A stretch of 64,000 nucleotides of DNA from Rhizoctonia solani (lineage: Eukaryota; Basidiomycota; Agaricomycetes; Cantharellales; Ceratobasidiaceae). The notes under the pieces are model-generated. The model did not search any database, was not told where the DNA came from, and saw only the letters and a program-made list of their open reading frames with translations. Of this stretch, positions 1 through 11,844 are shown one piece after another; position 1 is the stretch's first letter, and the number at the start of each line of letters is the position of its first letter. The stretch spans positions 1,922,001 through 1,986,000 of the forward strand of contig NC_057375.1 in assembly GCF_016906535.1 (NCBI RefSeq), read 5' to 3'. The position numbers were made by a program, and so were the translations under genes.

Positions 1-2336
1 ATGGTCCGACTCTCCGACTTTACGGTGGATTTGGGGTAGGTGTTTGTGATACGTTGGAACACACGGCTTACAGCTTCTACCCCTATAGGAGGAGCTCATA
101 TTCACGGTGGATCCTTTGCTCATACATCATGTGTTGGTTAAAGAACGAGCCAAATTCGATCGGCCCGTTGCCTCTCGACTGTGAATTCCCTAATGATCTA
201 GTTTTCTATCTGAGACTAAATTCCGTTGTTGTTACAGACTTCTTCGTTCGGTGTTTGGTGGTGGTTTGTTAGCAAAAAGCGGTAAGATCAACAAAATCAA
301 TTGAATAGCCATAAATGCTGATACTATGAACAAGGTGACGAGCATCGGGCTCATCGAAAGGTTAGCACCCTCCTGGATTTACTGGGACTTTTGGGTAACA
401 GTATTCCCAGCTTCTAAACCCGGTGTTTACTATGAAGTTCCTACGTGAATGTGAGCCACGAATTCATGTTAGGGATAGTTCTAATTAACATATTCGTATT
501 TATCAGTAGTAAATAATTTTGATAACCTAGCATTAGTAACATGGTCTGCTAACATACCACCAGATGCCAATTTTTATGGGCATTGCTAAACAAGTAAGTG
601 TATTCAAAACCACCAAAAAGTGGTCCACGCCCTAATGGAGGACTCCATATTCGCAAGACTTGCGAGGGAATAAAAAAAGATATTGCTTCATCGAAGAATC
701 TTTCAAAAGAAATCGACATCTTCCCTTGGGCAACGCTTGCTGCACTTGAGCTAGTCGGAGAGGCTGGACTGGGATATTCATTTAGCTCTTTCACTGGCGA
801 GCGAAATGAATATCATACCGCGATCAAAAGCGTGATGTATGTTTCACAACAAGAAAACGATTTTATCTACTAACAGGAACACTTGTATACAGGCAGGTTC
901 ATAGTAAGATGGGACCATTCGTTAAAGTACTTCCCTATCTATACCGTATAGGAACATCTTCCCTTCGCCGTTGGGTACTGAAGCATATTCCACACCATGA
1001 TATTCAACAATTACAACATGCCGTAGAAATTCAGAATCAGCAAGCAGAGGAAGTAATCCGCAAACGCCAAGCGCTTATTGCGTCTGGTGACGACTTATTG
1101 ACTCAAGCTGGTCGTGGTCGGGATATCATGACCCTATTGAGTAAGTTGGTTTCTGTTCTCCTCATATCCGGTGATTGAATCCAACCTTGTCCCCTGGAAG
1201 TGAAGGCAAATGAAACGACGGGATCAAAGTTTCATGTTAGCCAACAAGATATGGTTGGACACATGAAGTGAGTGCGCCTCATGCATAGTGCTAAACTAAG
1301 TAGCTGTATGTTGATATTCACTAGTACCTTTGTATTTGCCGGTCACGAAACTACAAGGTAAATGGTTGCTCCATTAAATTTGCTTTATTGTCTTTACCTC
1401 TATGTTTTAGTACAGCTGTGGCTCATATTCTTGATATACTTGCACAAAAACCTCGAGTTCAAGTGAAGTTGAGGGAGGAGATCAAAGAATACTTCGAGAA
1501 GAATTCAAATGATAGTCACTATGATGACCTCCTTGAGTTACCCTATCTTGACGGCGTTGTGCGAGAGACGCTTAGGCTGCATGGGCCAGCCCCGTTCCTT
1601 AATAGAATGTAAGTGTGATGTTTGGTATCTATAGTATTGTTTGAGTATACTTAGATATATACTTTAAGATGCGAAGAAGATACAGTCCTTCCGCTCAAGT
1701 ACGAAGTCAGGACACCTTCTGGCACGTTGACCAGTATCCCAATCAAGAAGGGTACTGGAATACTTATAGGCGTTTCTGCTTCGAACAAATACAAAAGAAT
1801 TTGGGGTGAGCGTGCACATGAGTACTTTCCTGAAAGGTGGATTGGAAGCAAGATTGAGGATATTCTGAAACCTGGAGCTCGTCTACCAGGAATTTATTCA
1901 TCCACGTGAGCCTTTGAATTGGCTTTATATAAATGGCTGACCAACGATAATTTAAGGATGACGTTTGGTGCAGGTTCCCGTTCATGCATGCAAGTAGTTG
2001 ATCTATACCAAGTGAACAAGAACTAATCAAAATCATAAACAGAGGATTCAAGTTTGCCATCATGGAAATCAGTTGAGTAGACACATACTGGTTTGCACTT
2101 GGTGCTTACGCACTTCAATTTTAGAGGTGATGATCGCTGAACTTGTAAGGGACTTTGAGTTTGAGCCAGCTCAAGAAAAGCATACCTGGGAAGTAAGAAA
2201 GTCCCTTTCTATGAACGCTTTCACCGGTTAACTCTGCGTTGGAAAGACCTTCAATTTTCAACTTCCATACTCAAAAAGGGACACAAACAATCTTATGCGA
2301 ACGCCAAAGCTACCTCTAAAAGTCATCCAGCTCTGA
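1..2336 (+). CDS. Cytochrome P450, tandem copy 1 (5' end outside window)
   Basis: Heme monooxygenase of the fungal membrane-bound P450 type; substrate unknown. The window opens inside an exon matching YGPTL-LYGGFG of copy 2, so the N-terminal anchor is missing. About a dozen short introns split the rest. Landmarks in order: I-helix oxygen-binding motif FAGHETT (about 1330-1360), K-helix ETLR (about 1570), PERW (about 1835), and the heme loop FGAGSRSC (about 1960-1990), whose Cys is the iron ligand. The intron after the heme Cys codon seems to use a GC donor (1990-1991), where the other two copies have GT. The last exon ends with a TGA at 2334-2336. No frameshift was seen, so this copy may be active. 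It is the only one of the three with the standard Arg in F-x-x-G-x-R-x-C. Family identity is secure; exon ends are by eye. Confidence 0.88.
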
Positions 2337-4048
2337 GCTTTCTGGTCATGGGTGGGCTGTTGGGGTTTGGCTTCCAGGGCTGGATGGGCAGTAAATGCGG
2401 GTTCTAAAAAACCATACCTTGAAAGCAATTTGAATGACACTGACAGACGTAATCTGCTTGGGCTGTACATGTTCTGTTTCTACAGTACAGTGTATTAGGC
2501 ATCAAGCTTGTACAATCCTATTTCTGTTAGACGCGTTGGGTTAGGGTATATTTGGCCCATTTGAAAATGTCCCTACAGAATTTCAAAAATGGCACAACAA
2601 ACGAGGCGCCTTTCTCAACGGTCAACGCCTCTACCCAAGGGGGTCTCAAGAATATTTCCGACCACGGGGGCCCATTTAAAATGGTGTCCTTCTCGCTAAG
2701 CGCTCCTTACCCAGCGCTCGGAAGAAGCATGTCGGATATCGGAAGTGAAGCGCTCCGATAGAAACGCCTCCGTCGCTATGAATGTTCAAGGAATGGGCTG
2801 TAAATACATATGTATAACTATGTAATATATTCACGATTTTCAGATGAATTCTTGCAAGGCCACTTATCAAGAGGTTTGGAGTCCGCGTCATCGTCGTGCT
2901 CCCGCTTCTGGCCCGTTGTTTTCACATCGGGCCCAGATGGTAGCTTTACATCTACTGGAGGCTTCAGTTTCAGGTTCACCAATTCATTGTCTGTGATACC
3001 GAATTTCCCGACGAATTTGTGGGGGAGTCTTTCAACTTCGTCAGGATCAGACTATTTGATATGTTGATCTATGGTGTACGGCCAGAAAATCATCCGATTG
3101 GAAGTAAAATTGTCAGAGAGTTTTTGATATAGTTTGCATATAATTGGGCAGTTTGAGCTTGAATTACTTTTGCTTGACTGGGCAGTTAGGCAAATTGATA
3201 TCCTTTGATGATACTGACAGCTTGAAGATGCCTCCCATTGGTTACCAAGCTTCGTTCGGCTGATCGTACACTGTCCATCACTAAGTCCACAATAGCCGCA
3301 TGGATAGTCTCCAATATGCAGTATGAATTGATGTAGATTAGACATTTTTGTTGTGTTTATCAATAATCGCATGGGACAGATGCCGGAATCGATTACCCAT
3401 CCCTTTACTCCAAACGCATCCCTTCAGTTACTCTTCAGGCGGAGCTGCCCTTTCTTCTATATTTGCCAGCGGCACAGCTGACACGGCCTGCAAATAGCCA
3501 TGGAACTTAAGGTTTCGCATGCAAGACCAAAAGGATCAAGAGAGATGAACCAAGTCGTGGTTTACCTCAGCCATTTGTATTTAAAGCTTCGGTAGCCCCT
3601 GATTCTCGGAGGCCGGAATCATACCTATGACACTCGTGTAGTGAATGCATCCTTCTTTGACTGAGAAACTGGCTTGTCATTCATCCGGATTATATTACTT
3701 GATACAGTGGTATTATTCTTTACCATCGTGTAATGCATATACTACGATCCCCGTGCGCACTTTCAGAGCGAAGGACATTGGTATCACACTGGCTTCACAA
3801 GCAAATCAACGGAATATTGATTACAGCCCTGTTGTGTATCTCGAGTTCATCTACATCTTTGTAGCAGAAAATGCGAGAACCTGTATGTTTTCCCACTAAG
3901 AGGGTTCTTTTAGTATTCCCGACATCCTCCCAGGCTTCTTATGTTCTTCAGGGATCGTCGGGGGCCGGTACGTCACTTTGTTGGGTTCTGAAGCTTCGAT
4001 TGGTATTTTGACTAATGACCTGGCTAGTAATGAATTCTCATCGAAAGG
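2337..4048. other. Intergenic spacer between P450 copies 1 and 2
   Basis: About 1.7 kb with only short, unconvincing open frames on both strands. I recognise no gene, RNA or complete mobile element. The stretch 2560-2780 is GC-richer than its surroundings and repeats AGCGCT-type words, which could mark an old transposon remnant, but I see no ends. Confidence 0.4.
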
Positions 4049-4057
4049 ATATATAAA
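4049..4057 (+). promoter_or_regulatory. TATA box of P450 copy 2
   Basis: ATATATAAA lies about 40 bases before the ATG at 4096. Copy 3 has a related box (TACATAAAA, 7535-7543) at the same distance from its ATG, with similar flanking bases, so the promoters were duplicated with the genes. Confidence 0.5.
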
Positions 4058-4095
4058 CAGCTGAATATCGCTTGATCTAGAGCAAGCAAGCAAAC

Positions 4096-6712
4096 ATGAC
4101 TTATATTCCAGACAAGATTTCTACCTCTCTTTCTTCTTGTAGCATTTGGCTTGTCTCATTCGTGATCATTGTACTCATCACACATATCGTCTCTCGTCGT
4201 CGCAAGCTTTTGGTTCAGCTCCCAGGCCCACCACCTACTGGGTGGATTAAAGGTGCGCTCCTCCGTGTTACAATGGGTTGAAACACTGAATGCCGAGTCC
4301 GTAAAAGGTCATTTCTCAGATCTCATAGGTCCCCGTAGCGTTGAGTTTCAGGATGAGATGATTGCACAGTACGGTCCAACACTCAAGCTTTATGGAGGAT
4401 TTGGGGTATGTATTTAGGATTCGTGTTTTATCAAAAAACACGACTGATGACTTCTATTCTCTATAGGAAGAGCTCATATTCACAGCAGATCCATCAATTA
4501 TGCATCATGTTTTGGTTAAGGAGCGAGCCGCATTCAAACGGCCGGCTGGCGCGCAACTGTAAGTTTGCCAGCCGTCTAGTCATACTTGGAACTAAAGTAT
4601 ATTACTGTTGTAGGCTCATTCGCTCAGTATTTGGAGGCGGTCTGTTGGCACAAAGCGGTAAAGGCCACTCCAGCCAACTCTGCTATTGATATGATGCTAA
4701 TACTGACACTAAGGCGATGAGCATCGAGTTCATCGAAAGGTTAGTGTAAGGTCGGATGTAATAGGACTCGTGGCTAATGACAATCCCAGCTTCTCAACCC
4801 GGTGTTCACGATGAGATTCTTACGAGAACGTGGGTACAAACTCATTCAGTGGACAGCAATACCTGACATGTTCTTATTTGCCAGTGGTAAATGCTTTTGA
4901 TAACGTGACACTGGCAACATGGACTTTTAACATGTCGGCAGATGCCAATCTTTATGGATATTGCTAAGCAGGTATGCGTATTTATCAAAGCTTGAGAATG
5001 AGTTTGGTATTTAACTAAGCTCTACGCAAGACTTCCGAGGGAATAAAGAAAGATATCGCTTCGTTTAAGGGTCCTTCAAATGAAGTTGACGTCTTCCCTT
5101 GGGCAACAGTTGCTGCACTTGAGCTGGTTGGGGAAGCTGGACTTGGGTATTCGTTCAGTTCTTTCACCGGCGAGCGTAACGAATATAATATTGCTATCAA
5201 GAGCGTCATGTAAGTTTGGTATACAGGAAGGACCTTGTTGTACTGATGGAAGCATACGCATACAGGCAGGTTTTTAGCAAGATGGGCCCCTTCATGAAAG
5301 TGCTTCCCTATGTATATCGCATGGGAACACCTTCATTTCGCAGTTGGATACTAAAACACATCCCTCACAATAACATTCAACAATTGCTACATGCTGTGAG
5401 GATCCAAAACGAGCAAGCAGAGGAAGTCATACGAACCCGTCAAGGACTTATTTCGTCTGGCGAGGATTTGTCGAGTCAGGCTGGTCGCGGGCGGGATATC
5501 ATGACCTTGTTAAGTATGCCGGTTTACCTTCTCTTCATTGTTTTTGGTTGACCCTTCGCCCGGAAGTGAAAGCAAATGAAGCAACAGGGTCACAACACCA
5601 TGTTAGTCGACAAGAAATGGTTGGGCATATGAAGTGAGCATGCTTCACGATGTCATACTAAGTAACCGTGTCCTAACATCACTAAGTACCTTTGTATTTG
5701 CTGGGCATGAAACTACAAGGTAAACGGTTGCCCTATCAATTTTTCTTTTTTTAATTCCCTTACTTTTAATTTGCAGTACTGCTGTAGCCCGTATTCTTGA
5801 CATACTTGCACAAAAACCCCGAGTTCAAGTGGAGCTGAGAGAAGAGATTAGGAAATATTTCGAGAAAAACCTAAGCGATACTAATTATGATGGCCTCCTT
5901 GAGTTACCCTATCTCGATGGCGTAGTGCGCGAGACACTTAGGCTTCACGGTCCAGTCACACTCCTTAATAGAATGTAAGTACGGTACTTAGTATTGGTAC
6001 TACCCAAGTATACTTAGATATATATTCATTTAGCTGTGAAGAAGATATAGTCCTTCCACTTCACTATCCAATCGAGACGCCTGCTGGTAAACTGACTAGC
6101 ATCCCAATCAAGAAGGGTACAAGAGTATTTGCGACGATTTCTGCTTCGAATCGATATGAAAGAATCTGGGGAGAGCGTGCAAAGGAATACTTGCCAGAAA
6201 GGTGGATCGAAAGCAAGATTGAGGAGGTCACGCAGCCTGGAGTTCATCTGCCGGGCGTTTATTCATCCATGTAAGTTCATAATTGGGTTTATTGATTTTA
6301 GATAGTTGACTGATGCCTTATCGCAAGGATGACATTTGGCGCGGGTTCCCATGCGTGCATGTAAATAATTGATTTATACTTCTTGGGTGGGAGCTAATAA
6401 TTATTACACACAGCGGATTCAAATTTGCCATCATGGAGATTAGTTGAGTGAACATCTATTAGTTTTCAATTGGTGCTTACAGACTCCAATGTTAGAGGTG
6501 ATGATTGCTGAGCTCATCAAGGACTTCAAGTTTGAGCCGTCTCAAGAAGAGCATGACTGGGAGGTAAGAAAGATCCCTTTCGTAATTCCCTCACTGGTTT
6601 ACTCAACATTGTTACTTGAAAGTCGTTCGGCATCCAGTTCCCATACTTCAAGAAGGACATCGACAATCTGACTCGAGTTCCAAAGCTACATTTGAAAGTG
6701 ACCCAGCTTTGA
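4096..6712 (+). CDS. Cytochrome P450, tandem copy 2 (apparently intact)
   Basis: Full-length membrane-bound fungal P450. The ATG at 4096 opens an N-terminal hydrophobic anchor (about residues 14-33), then basic SRRRK and the proline hinge LPGPPPTGWIKG, the classic microsomal arrangement. Exons then follow in the same order as in copies 1 and 3. Motifs: FAGHETT in the I-helix (about 5695-5722), ETLR in the K-helix (about 5930), PERW (about 6195) and heme loop FGAGSHAC-IG (about 6330-6425), with an intron inside the codon after Cys. The usual Arg of the heme loop is His. Stop at 6710-6712. No frame break was found. It lies about 1.8 kb after copy 1 and 0.9 kb before copy 3, same strand. Substrate unknown; no other biosynthetic genes flank it, so a metabolite cluster is not supported. 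Confidence 0.9.
5274..5490 (+). repeat. Gene-conversion tract shared with P450 copy 3
   Basis: These 217 bases are identical to 8755-8970 of copy 3 except for one missing A in copy 3. The flanking exons of the two genes differ at many positions. The tract covers most of the exon before the I-helix region. Confidence 0.8.
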
Positions 6713-7576
6713 GCCTTCTGTGCGTACTGTTGACGCTCGGCTATGGTTGGACCTCGGCCAGCGGTCACAGGTATCGAGATTCTGTGTCGTTAATGTTTCT
6801 CAGTACTTTATATAGACAGGACTGTGAATTGTTTAGTAAACACAAACACGCAAGTACTCTGGACAATGAGTAGACCGGCTAGCCTGTTTAGTTTGAGTCC
6901 TATTTTTATTTATTTATTCCAAGACTGTTGTTGGATATGCGCGTAACATCAATCATACGATTTCATGTGCAAAAATGTTGTCCAATTGGAAGCTGAAATT
7001 GGGCGGAGAAGCCTCGTGTTGAGATGTTGGCCCAGTACCTTAATCTGGACGTACGCATGTATAGTTTGATTGGTTTCTTTCTCATTTGTATATCTGTGTA
7101 TATTCTCACCAGATGCCTTCCTGTAGGGCCGCTCACAAAAGTACTTCTATTGGCATACTGTGTTAGAATGCCCTTGCTGTACCCCAAGTTCTTTTATTGT
7201 TTTCCTTGTATTGACACCCAACGGCTGCGTTATGATGTAGAAATGCGCAATGTTTGCTAAGTTCCCAGATTATGGTAGCTTCAAATTCTCTCCCTTCTCG
7301 TGCATCTAAATCTCATTTATCATGTGCAAGTGCACGTGTTTCCGAACTGAAAGTCAAAAGCTTAGAGTTTTCCCACCGAGTATTCCCACTGTGTTCCTAA
7401 AATGCCATTAATCTAGCACTTCTTGAATTCTTTAGGGTTATTCCGGAGACCGGTACTTCATTCTACTGGAACGCGAAGCACCTGCTCATACTTTGACTAA
7501 AGGGCAGGCTGGTAAGCAACCGTGACTGAAGGGATACATAAAAGCCGGGTGTAACTTGGTACAGAACAGAGTGATC
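6713..7576. other. Intergenic spacer with promoter of P450 copy 3
   Basis: AT-rich, without a credible gene. A TATA-like TACATAAAA at 7535-7543 precedes the copy 3 ATG by about 35 bases. Confidence 0.4.
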
Positions 7577-10205
7577 ATGGCATATCTTCTAGGCACATTT
7601 TCTAACCCACACCTTTCTGATCTCATAGTTTGGCTTTCATGGTTTGTGATTGTAGGGTTCATTGTTCGCACGGTCTCGCGTTGGCGTAGGCTTTTGATTC
7701 AGCTTCCGGGCCCACCAGCTACTGGATGGATTAAAGGTTTTCCTTGCCATATCGTAATCAGTAATACTCAGTGGGCTGAGTCGTGTAAAAGGTCATTTTT
7801 CAAGCCTCATGGGTCCCAATAGCATTGCATTTCAAGACGAGGTTGTTGAAAAATACGGTCCAACACTCAAACTTTATAGTGGATTTGGGGTACGTATTCG
7901 TGCTACATTTAAACACATAACCCGCAACTTTCATTCAATATAGGAAGAGTTTATATTCACGGCAGATCCGTCAATCATATATCACATTTTGGTCAAGGAC
8001 CGTGCTAAATTTGAACGTACGGCTGGTGGTCGACTGTGAGCTTTTCGACTATTGGTTCATGTTTGGAACTGAAGTTCGTTTCTGGTGTAGTCTACTTCGT
8101 TCGATTTTTGGAGGTGGTTTGTTCGCACAAAGCGGTGAGACACGCTGACGAACCCGCCATATATCAAGTCAAGGTACTGACCCACATAGTAAGGTGATGA
8201 ACATCGGACCCATCGAAAGGTTAATACAGTATAATATCATGTCTGTTGGGCTTATAATCGACCATTCTCCAAGCTTCTTAACCCAGTATTCACTATGAAA
8301 TTTCTACTTGAGCGTGAGTCATCCCTTCATACAACCAGCAATAACACCCAATAAGATTGTGTTCGATAGTGGTGGGTGTTTGGGGTAACTATCGAAGTAC
8401 TCGTATTGTTTACCACTGAAATTTACTAGATGCCGATCTTTATGGATATCGCCAAACAAGTGCGTATTTCCGACTACTGTCAAAGCGCTCGTGGTTAACC
8501 TGGATTATCTGTCAGACCTCTAACGGAATCATGAAAGACCTAAATGAATCCAAAAGCTCCACAAAAGAGCTCGATGTTTTCCCTTGGGCCACAGCTGCTG
8601 CATTGGAACTTGTTGGAGAAGCCGGACTTGGGTACTCGTTCAGTTCTTTCACTGGTGAACGTAATGAGTATAATATCGCTATCAAGAGCGTCATGTAAGC
8701 TCGGTATATAGGAGCGACTTTATTACTGATGGAAACATTCGCACAGGCAGGTTCTTAGCAAGATGGGCCCCTTCATGAAAGTGCTTCCCTATGTATATCG
8801 CATGGGAACACCTTCATTTCGCAGTTGGATACTAAACACATCCCTCACAATAACATTCAACAATTGCTACATGCTGTGAGGATCCAAAACGAGCAAGCAG
8901 AGGAAGTCATACGAACCCGTCAAGGACTTATTTCGTCTGGCGAGGATTTGTCGAGTCAGGCTGGTCGCGGACGGGATATCATGACCCTGTTGAGTAAGTC
9001 TACTCGTATTCTCTTACATTTAATTCGTTTCGCTCATCACTGACCTCGTAAAGTGAAAGCGAATGAAGCGGAAGGATCGGAGTCTCATGTCAGTCGGCAA
9101 GAAATGGTTGGGCACATGAAGTAAGCATTTCCTGTCAAGCATTTCGGGTACATATATAATGACACTATGACTAAGCACCTTTGTGTTTGCTGGCCACGAG
9201 ACTACAAGGTGATGGTTTCTTGTTGGTCTTTCTTTCTTTTCTTTAATTTTGTTTTACAGCACGGCTGTAGCCCGTATCCTCGACGTGCTTGCGCAACAGC
9301 CCCGAGCCCAAGTGAAGTTGAGGGAAGAAATCAGAGAGTACTTTGCGAAGAATTCAAACGACACCATTACGATAGCCTCCTTGAATTACCGTACCTTGAC
9401 GGTGTAGTGCGCGAGACACTCAGGCTTCATGCACCGGTTGCGCTTATTAATAGGGTGTAAGTAGACCACTCGTTCGTCTATACGCTAGTCGAGTATGCTT
9501 AGGTATATCTCTCAATTTCAAGTTGCGGAGAAGATATAGTCCTTCCCCTTCGGTACCCAATCGACACGCCATCTGGCAAATTGACTAGCATTCCGATGAA
9601 AAAAGGAACCAGGGTATTTATAAGTATCTCTGCCCCGAATAGATACGAAAGAATCTGGGGGGAGCGTGCAAAGGAATACTTACCAGAAAGGTGGATCGGA
9701 AGCAAGATTGATGAAGTCGCTCAATCCGAAGCTCATTTACCAGGTGTTTATTCATCAATGTAAGACTCTATCTTACATCCCACCTTGGATTGATTAACTA
9801 ATTCTGGTCACAAGGATGACGTTTAGCGCAGGCTCTCAGGCGTGCATGTAGGTCATTACTTTATAATCGACACACAAGAGCTAATCGAAACCGCACACAG
9901 CGGATTCAAATTCGCTATAATGGAGATCAGTTGAGTTGAAAGTTGTACTCCTATCCTTGACCCTTGCTCACGTCGATATTAGAGGCAGTGATCGCCGAGC
10001 TGATCAATAATTTCAAGTTTGAACCATCTCAAGAAGTGCATAATTGGGAGGTGAGAAAGGCACATTTCATGAATTTTTGATTACTTGATCCAACACTGTC
10101 GTTCCGAAGACTTTCAATATTCAATTCCCGTACTCCAAGAAGGATATCAACAATCCGAAGCGGGTTCCAAAGCTAACTCTAAAGGTCACTCAGCTCTGTC
10201 AATGA
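7577..10205 (+). pseudogene. Cytochrome P450, tandem copy 3 (decayed)
   Basis: Same exon layout as copy 2: ATG at 7577, membrane anchor, hinge LPGPPATGWIKG, I-helix FAGHETT (about 9180-9208), ETLR (about 9415), PERW (about 9690). Two single-base deletions break the frame: a missing A near 8834 (four As in copy 2, three here) and one missing base near 9364, where copies 1 and 2 stay in frame. The heme loop has also drifted to FSAGSQAC, losing the first Gly and the Arg/His. The last exon ends at a TGA at 10203-10205, two codons later than in copies 1 and 2. Splice sites look preserved, so the decay is recent. Sequencing error could explain one frameshift, but hardly both plus the altered heme loop. 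Confidence 0.82.
8755..8970 (+). repeat. Gene-conversion tract shared with P450 copy 2
   Basis: Identical to 5274-5490 except for the frameshifting one-base deletion near 8834. The sharp edges of identity inside otherwise diverged paralogues indicate conversion. Confidence 0.8.
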
Positions 10206-11844
10206 GCCTTTTTCAAGGATTATCGGAGTTCGGTTACATTTAACTCCTTCCTTGACAACCATTACTCTCTGGACTCCGAGTGGTAGCCAATCTTACCTGA
10301 ATGCGTACGGGAAGCATGACTTGCAGAATCAAATGCTCTTAGTGAATTGTAAAAGATATATGTCCAGGATGTTGAACTCCGACTAAAACTCGCTGACCGA
10401 GATATTATTCTATCTGCAACAAATTGCTGACCAAAATGCTACTGCAAACATGAGACAGGAACGAGCCTAAAAAAGGAGCTTGAGAGGGTAATATCCGAGA
10501 AAATGTACCGCTAAGTGGGTCGCCACCAGGGGAATTGGAAGGTGTCCTGGGTATCTCCTACTCTTTTGGACTCGCCGATTAGAGATATGTTACAAAAACT
10601 GCTATTAGTCGGGCGCCGTGCCTCAAGGATGGCACCGATGACCTCGTGTATGTGTGCCAAAATTATATCTTGAAGCCGCTCCGGTATGAGTCTCTGAGAG
10701 CGATAACATAAACTGACAGCTTTTGCGATAACTTTATGAATATATGCATCTAGATTTCCCGGCCCGACGGTCCGAGCATCGGCTGAGTACGCCTGGATTG
10801 TGCGGCAAACGAACTATAAAATCAGCTTGAGAGTAGGAGTCAAACGGCTCACGACTCGCCTGGTTCGATTTTAGTCTGTAATTGTGGCGGCTTTTTATAC
10901 AGCGCAGCTGGCGTTACTTAAGCTAGTCATAAACCCTTGTGCTTTGGGCTTACTTGTGATCACCAACATCAGCAGATGCTCGACACACCTACCTTATTTG
11001 CCATTTAGGACTCACTTTACACGGCTAAAGCATGTCATTCTTCCCCTGGGTATCCCAACGGTACCATGTTTCGTGCTTGGAAATTCTTGTCGACAGGCCA
11101 TTGGCAACAGCGACTCCGAGCTCCGCGTGTCGCCGAAAACTTGACATAATTCCCAACTTGTTCCCAACAGAGCTTTCATTCCCCACCATGATTGGCTGTC
11201 GAATCGTGGGATTTTTGTGGGGGATGGCTTGGCTGTATGCAAGCGATAGGAAAAAATTCTGGTTTCTGTGTTTCGGTCCGGACGGTTCGGAGACAAAAGT
11301 CGTCCATCCTCGATTTGTGCTGCTCGCAAGTCTTAATCTCGGCCGTATGACTATCCACCACAAACATGCTTAGTCAAACCACAGGGACAGGAGAACTCCA
11401 GGGAGAGCACGGCCACCAACTTCGAGAGTTTCTTGGTCGCTTAGCGCCCGTGGTGGAGGTCCCATAAACGGGCCAAGGGGACATGACATCATCATGGGAC
11501 CCTGGATGAGCGACGCGAGATTTGCATCCGTTTTTCGCACGAATTTATTTTCTTATCCAACGGACAACTACGACTCGTTGGACACGCCTAGAGGGCAGGC
11601 GACAAACCCGCGGAGACTTGGCCGGCGTCCGAATTGAACGAGCGCATTTCACGCAGGTGAGAGTGGCACGGAATAAACCGGCCGTTATCACACGCCTGAT
11701 AACCCCGAGACACTGACTCGCTCGATTCTTCCTGAACCAGTCTTAAACTCCCAGTTTCAGCTTTACTTTTTTTTTTACTCCCCCTAAGATGATGCACATA
11801 CCTATAGGTAGGGGATACCGCTCTTTCATCAGATTCAGTATAGA
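10206..11844. other. Intergenic spacer upstream of the NADH dehydrogenase
   Basis: About 1.6 kb. Open frames at 11010-11370 overlap on both strands, lack any recognisable domain and look like chance. A short inverted pair, GGTCCCAT near 11458 and ATGGGACC near 11495, could form a hairpin. I see nothing else. Confidence 0.4.

Noticed and set aside
1..10205. A secondary-metabolite gene cluster around the three P450s.
   Set aside because: No synthase, terpene cyclase, transcription factor or transferase lies next to them; the row is a simple tandem duplication.
11012..11373. Four overlapping frames of about 63-113 codons on both strands upstream of the NADH dehydrogenase.
   Set aside because: They overlap in several frames without domain, codon preference or splice context; chance openness is the simplest reading.
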